A stretch of DNA of 64,000 nucleotides from Paenibacillus sp. HW567. GTDB lineage: Bacteria; Bacillota; Bacilli; Paenibacillales; Paenibacillaceae. Below are positions 61,433 through 64,000 of this stretch, piece by piece. Below the pieces are notes generated by a model. That model saw nothing but the letters and a program-made list of their open reading frames with translations. It was not told where the DNA came from and ran no database searches. The stretch is taken from NCBI RefSeq assembly GCF_000374185.1, contig NZ_KB910518.1, positions 5,485,003-5,549,002 of the forward strand, in the 5' to 3' direction. Every line of letters begins with the position of its first letter. Positions within the stretch are counted from its first letter, which is position 1. A program made the translations under genes and the position numbers.

Positions 61433-61561
61433 AATGATCTCCCTTATTTTTTAGTTAAAATCCAGACTTATTAATTATAACGGTCCGTCTTCAATCCTTC
61501 AATGAATGTACTCGTTAATTGTCGGTTTTAGGGAGCAGTTCACAAAATAGGCACGCAAGCC

Positions 61562-61600
61562 GAAGCGGATACCTCCTATTAAATGGATAGCATCCGCTTC
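61562..61600. terminator. Hairpin in the divergent/convergent gap before eetA
   Basis: GAAGCGGAT (61562-61570) and ATCCGCTTC (61592-61600) pair perfectly. It is 48 bp past the HD-GYP stop (read leftwards). No T-tract on the leftward strand, so a weak terminator or a regulatory palindrome. Confidence 0.5.
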
Positions 61601-61647
61601 AGCAAGAAATATTAGGATACTGCTATGTTAAAACACATAAAGGACGA

Positions 61648-63189
61648 TTACCCCGTCCGGCCCGGATACCCCGATTCAGCAGATTTCCCGGACTTTCCGC
61701 TCTTGCTGAAATACGCGATGAACAAGCCGGCAAACTCAGGGTCCCACTGGGTTCCCTTTCCCTGTTCCAGAATTTCGAGAGCCCGTTCATGGCTTATTCC
61801 TTTACGGTAGGGACGGTCTGAGGTCATGGCATCATACGCATCCGCCACCGCTATGATCCGTCCGAACAGCGGAATAGCCCTTCCCGCTAAGCCGTCGGGG
61901 TATCCTTTGCCGTCATAACGTTCATGATGCGATCTCACACCGCCAAGGTAGGGGGCCATAATCTCCACCGGCTCGATTTGCCGCAGAATATTTTCTCCCA
62001 GAACCGGGTGGCTTTTAATCTGGTCGAATTCTTCATCCGTCAGATTCTCTTCTTTGAACAGAACGCTGTCCCGCACACCGATTTTGCCGATATCATGCAG
62101 CAGGGCCGACTTGCGCAGATTATCCAGCTTCTGGCCCGCCAGGCCGGCCAATTGCCCGATAATAACCGAGTATTCCGCCACTCGCAGCGAATGGCCTGCG
62201 GTATATGGATCACGGGCGTCCAGCGCTACGGCAAGCGTAGTGAAATAGCTGTCGAGCAATTGCCTGTTCTGCTGCTCCCGGGCCTGCAGCCCGCGGACCA
62301 TCATATTAAATCCGGCCACAAGCTTGGAGAATTCATCGGAATATTCATCCTGCACCTGCAGGAGACGCCCATCCTTAACGTTGTTCATTGCCTGGTACAG
62401 TTCATTGATGGGATGCTGCACACTGGCGGTCAGAAGCCAGGCCGCTACGGAAGAGAACAAAATACCGATCACCAGGACCAGCCCCGCCCATTCCCAATAA
62501 CCATTCAAGTCTGAAGCGGGCACACTCTTCAGCGTCAGCAGCCGGATTTGTGTTGCCATGATGAACAGAAAAAGCGGAAACGTGCCGATCAGCATACAGC
62601 TAACCAGAAACTTGGGCCGGATAGATACAAAAACATGCCCCTCCAGCGAAAAATCGACACCGTACATTTCCAAAGCCCGATTTCTAAATTCCTTGATGAG
62701 CGGAATAATGGCCGAGCACGTCAGAAAAAATTCAATCAGCGCATGCATGCAGGCCACCAGAACAGCCCCGACAACCGCAATCAATAAATAGTAATAAGGA
62801 AAACTGACGAGTCCAGTCCAGATCAGCCACGCGGTCATAAGAAATGCAGGCAGAGAAAGTCCCAGCAAATGAGGCCCAAGTATACGATGCACCGCAACCT
62901 TCGGCAGCCGATGCGTTTGCAAATACGCCTTTTCCAGCATAGCCAGTGTCGGCTTCTGCTCGTTCAGCGCCGCGCGGAGCGGCTTCATTTGCTTGATAAA
63001 AATACTGATCTCCGTAAAGACCATGATTACAAAGGAAAGCAGCAGCACTATCGACAGCCTTAGATACTCCACTTTGCTTATTTGCAGTGAGGAGAGCAGA
63101 ACAAGACTTCCCACCGCAAGCACAGCTACAACCGAGCCGAACATGTAATTACGAATTTGCTTCCTCAAAAAAGCTGCGAATAAATCCAT
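61648..63189 (-). CDS. Membrane-bound HD-GYP c-di-GMP phosphodiesterase with HAMP domain
   Basis: 513 aa. Six or so transmembrane helices in the first 260 residues, a HAMP domain (ASVQHPINELYQAMNNVKDG), a coiled coil, and an HD-GYP domain with HDIGKIG, KSHPVLGENIL and HHERYDGKGYPDGL. HD-GYP enzymes hydrolyse c-di-GMP, controlling motility and biofilm. I chose the ATG at 63189 (GGGGGACTG upstream); the upstream extension has no ribosome site. Monocistronic. Confidence 0.92.
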   Translation of the reverse strand: MDLFAAFLRKQIRNYMFGSVVAVLAVGSLVLLSSLQISKVEYLRLSIVLLLSFVIMVFTEISIFIKQMKPLRAALNEQKPTLAMLEKAYLQTHRLPKVAVHRILGPHLLGLSLPAFLMTAWLIWTGLVSFPYYYLLIAVVGAVLVACMHALIEFFLTCSAIIPLIKEFRNRALEMYGVDFSLEGHVFVSIRPKFLVSCMLIGTFPLFLFIMATQIRLLTLKSVPASDLNGYWEWAGLVLVIGILFSSVAAWLLTASVQHPINELYQAMNNVKDGRLLQVQDEYSDEFSKLVAGFNMMVRGLQAREQQNRQLLDSYFTTLAVALDARDPYTAGHSLRVAEYSVIIGQLAGLAGQKLDNLRKSALLHDIGKIGVRDSVLFKEENLTDEEFDQIKSHPVLGENILRQIEPVEIMAPYLGGVRSHHERYDGKGYPDGLAGRAIPLFGRIIAVADAYDAMTSDRPYRKGISHERALEILEQGKGTQWDPEFAGLFIAYFSKSGKSGKSAESGYPGRTG

Positions 63190-63389
63190 CAGTCCCCCGT
63201 TTCCAGCCTTGCCGCCCAGCTTGTTATATATTTGCATTTTCAAAAACATCGTGGTAATATAGAAGATATTTGTTTTTCCGTGTACTTATCCCATCAAGAA
63301 GATGTCAGGCCGATCAGTTACTACTTTTTACTTAGTATCGGCATTTTGGACACAAAATCTTACGTTTTCTTGCAGTACTCTTCCTTTTT

Positions 63390-63563
63390 ATGAGATTAAA
63401 TTCGAACATAGTTATCCGATTCGCACTGGCGCGGTCATGGAGCCGCAAGGACAAAAGAGAGGTAGGGCTTTTGTCGTATTGGAAGGATTATTCTCGCCAC
63501 ACGGCTGCTGGAAATAACAAGGAACCAAGACACCCGTTTTTCTCACGGACGGCGGGGGATTAA
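63390..63563 (+). CDS. Possible small basic peptide gene, 57 aa
   Basis: Frame begins ATGAGATTAAATTCG and reads NSNIVIRFALARSWSRKDKR ... LLSYWKDYSRHTAAGN to a TAA. It is Arg/Lys/Trp-rich and looks protein-like, but there is no convincing ribosome site and only one strand-specific hint. The region could instead be structured RNA. Confidence 0.25.
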   Translation: MRLNSNIVIRFALARSWSRKDKREVGLLSYWKDYSRHTAAGNNKEPRHPFFSRTAGD

Positions 63564-63633
63564 ATATACGAGAAGACATGGCTTCGCCGCTTTCTTGAAT
63601 CATAAGGAACGGCCCCATGTGTGGAACATATTA

Positions 63634-63669
63634 GCGCCCGATAACTGCTTTATCGCAGATATCGGGCGC
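63634..63669 (-). terminator. Terminator-like hairpin after the alpha/beta hydrolase gene
   Basis: GCGCCCGATA (63634-63643) pairs with TATCGGGCGC (63660-63669), with an inner CTGC/GCAG stem. Leftward T-tract is weak (CTAATATG). Confidence 0.65.
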
Positions 63670-63697
63670 GTCTACGTTTAAGGGGAGTTTTTCAAGC

Positions 63698-64000
63698 TCA
63701 CTGTACATAACGCCTCACAAAATCACTAACTCTGCCGATATACTCCGCCTTGTTCGTGTCGTAAGCGAGTCCGTGGCCCGCCCCCTGCACTACAAGCTTC
63801 TCCTTCGGCCCCCGGCATGCCTTGTACAGCTTATCCAGCATGGCATAAGGCACGAATCTGTCAGCATCCCCATGGATGAACAGGATAGGCACCCGGGCTT
63901 TGCGCACCTGCTTCAGCGCTGAAGCTTCCCCGAAGAAATACCCTGCCTTGAGCCGGGTAACCAGGCTGGCGCTATGGACAAAAGGAAAGCTGGGCAGACG
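63698..64000 (-). CDS. Alpha/beta hydrolase, C-terminal part (5' end outside window)
   Basis: The frame is open to the window edge. The visible part has the acid Asp in ILFIHGDADRFVPYAMLDKL and the catalytic His in VVQGAGHGLAYDT, both at the usual spacing of a YqkD-like alpha/beta hydrolase, and ends at 63698. The nucleophile Ser lies beyond the window. Substrate unknown, probably ester or peptide. Confidence 0.85.
   Translation of the reverse strand, partial: RLPSFPFVHSASLVTRLKAGYFFGEASALKQVRKARVPILFIHGDADRFVPYAMLDKLYKACRGPKEKLVVQGAGHGLAYDTNKAEYIGRVSDFVRRYVQ

Noticed and set aside
63430-63560. Region resembling a riboswitch or structured RNA
   Set aside because: I compared it with cobalamin, c-di-GMP, SAM and SRP RNA consensus blocks and could not match any.

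Overview
The window looks like a chromosomal segment of a Paenibacillus-type Firmicute. Core genes are GC-moderate to GC-rich with strong AGGAGG-like ribosome sites and many Bacillus/Paenibacillus-type families: flotillin with a YuaF-type NfeD partner, YtrA-type GntR regulators, YwaC-type alarmone synthetase, Xpt, RidA, ECF transporter, GH10/CBM3 xylanase and GH31. A c-di-AMP (ydaO/yuaA) riboswitch is also present. No rRNA, tRNA or CRISPR was seen.

Layout. 0-3.3 kb: end of a serine beta-lactamase-fold gene, then a flotillin/NfeD operon read leftwards behind a c-di-AMP riboswitch and terminator. 3.5-15.6 kb: AT-rich accessory island, all genes leftward with long empty gaps: a lipoprotein, an HTH-GTPase fusion, an overlapping ParA/HEPN pair, a Cys/His-rich HNH-like protein, membrane proteins, and a DEAD/DEAH helicase with a small partner. 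It resembles a defence island, but no characterised system is recognised. 15.9-20.3 kb: GntR-controlled ABC transporter operon with a clear promoter and palindromic operator. 20.5-22.8 kb: modular xylanase interrupted by a one-base frameshift. 23.6-24.8 kb: a tyrosine recombinase gene enclosed by two perfect 28-bp inverted copies of a Xer-type site. A promoter-like sequence inside would point into the following cheW-cheA-mcp operon (24.9-29.0 kb) after inversion.

29-48 kb: mostly housekeeping genes: DUF420, lipid kinase, xpt, TrmB regulator, zinc-ribbon protein, small alarmone synthetase, SNF2 helicase, GH31, RidA, SDR, MFS, histidine kinase. They are separated by several dispersed or tandem repeats. 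Two 223-bp copies at 4.3 and 32.3 kb are about 85% identical without gaps.

48.1-61.4 kb: a near-complete flavin-based extracellular electron transfer (EET) locus. Rightward are a PplA-like double-FMN lipoprotein, Ndh2, and a two-subunit prenyl diphosphate synthase. Leftward is an overlapping operon of NusG_II (EetA-like), Gx/Hpre_diP_synt_I (EetB-like), EcfA1-EcfA2-EcfT, a U32 protein, a class III aminotransferase and a UbiA prenyltransferase. Three Crp/Fnr-like boxes (GTGA-N6-TCAC type) precede the lipoprotein gene, suggesting anaerobic control. No ApbE/FmnB flavin transferase is in the window. The window closes with an HD-GYP c-di-GMP phosphodiesterase and the 3' part of an alpha/beta hydrolase gene.
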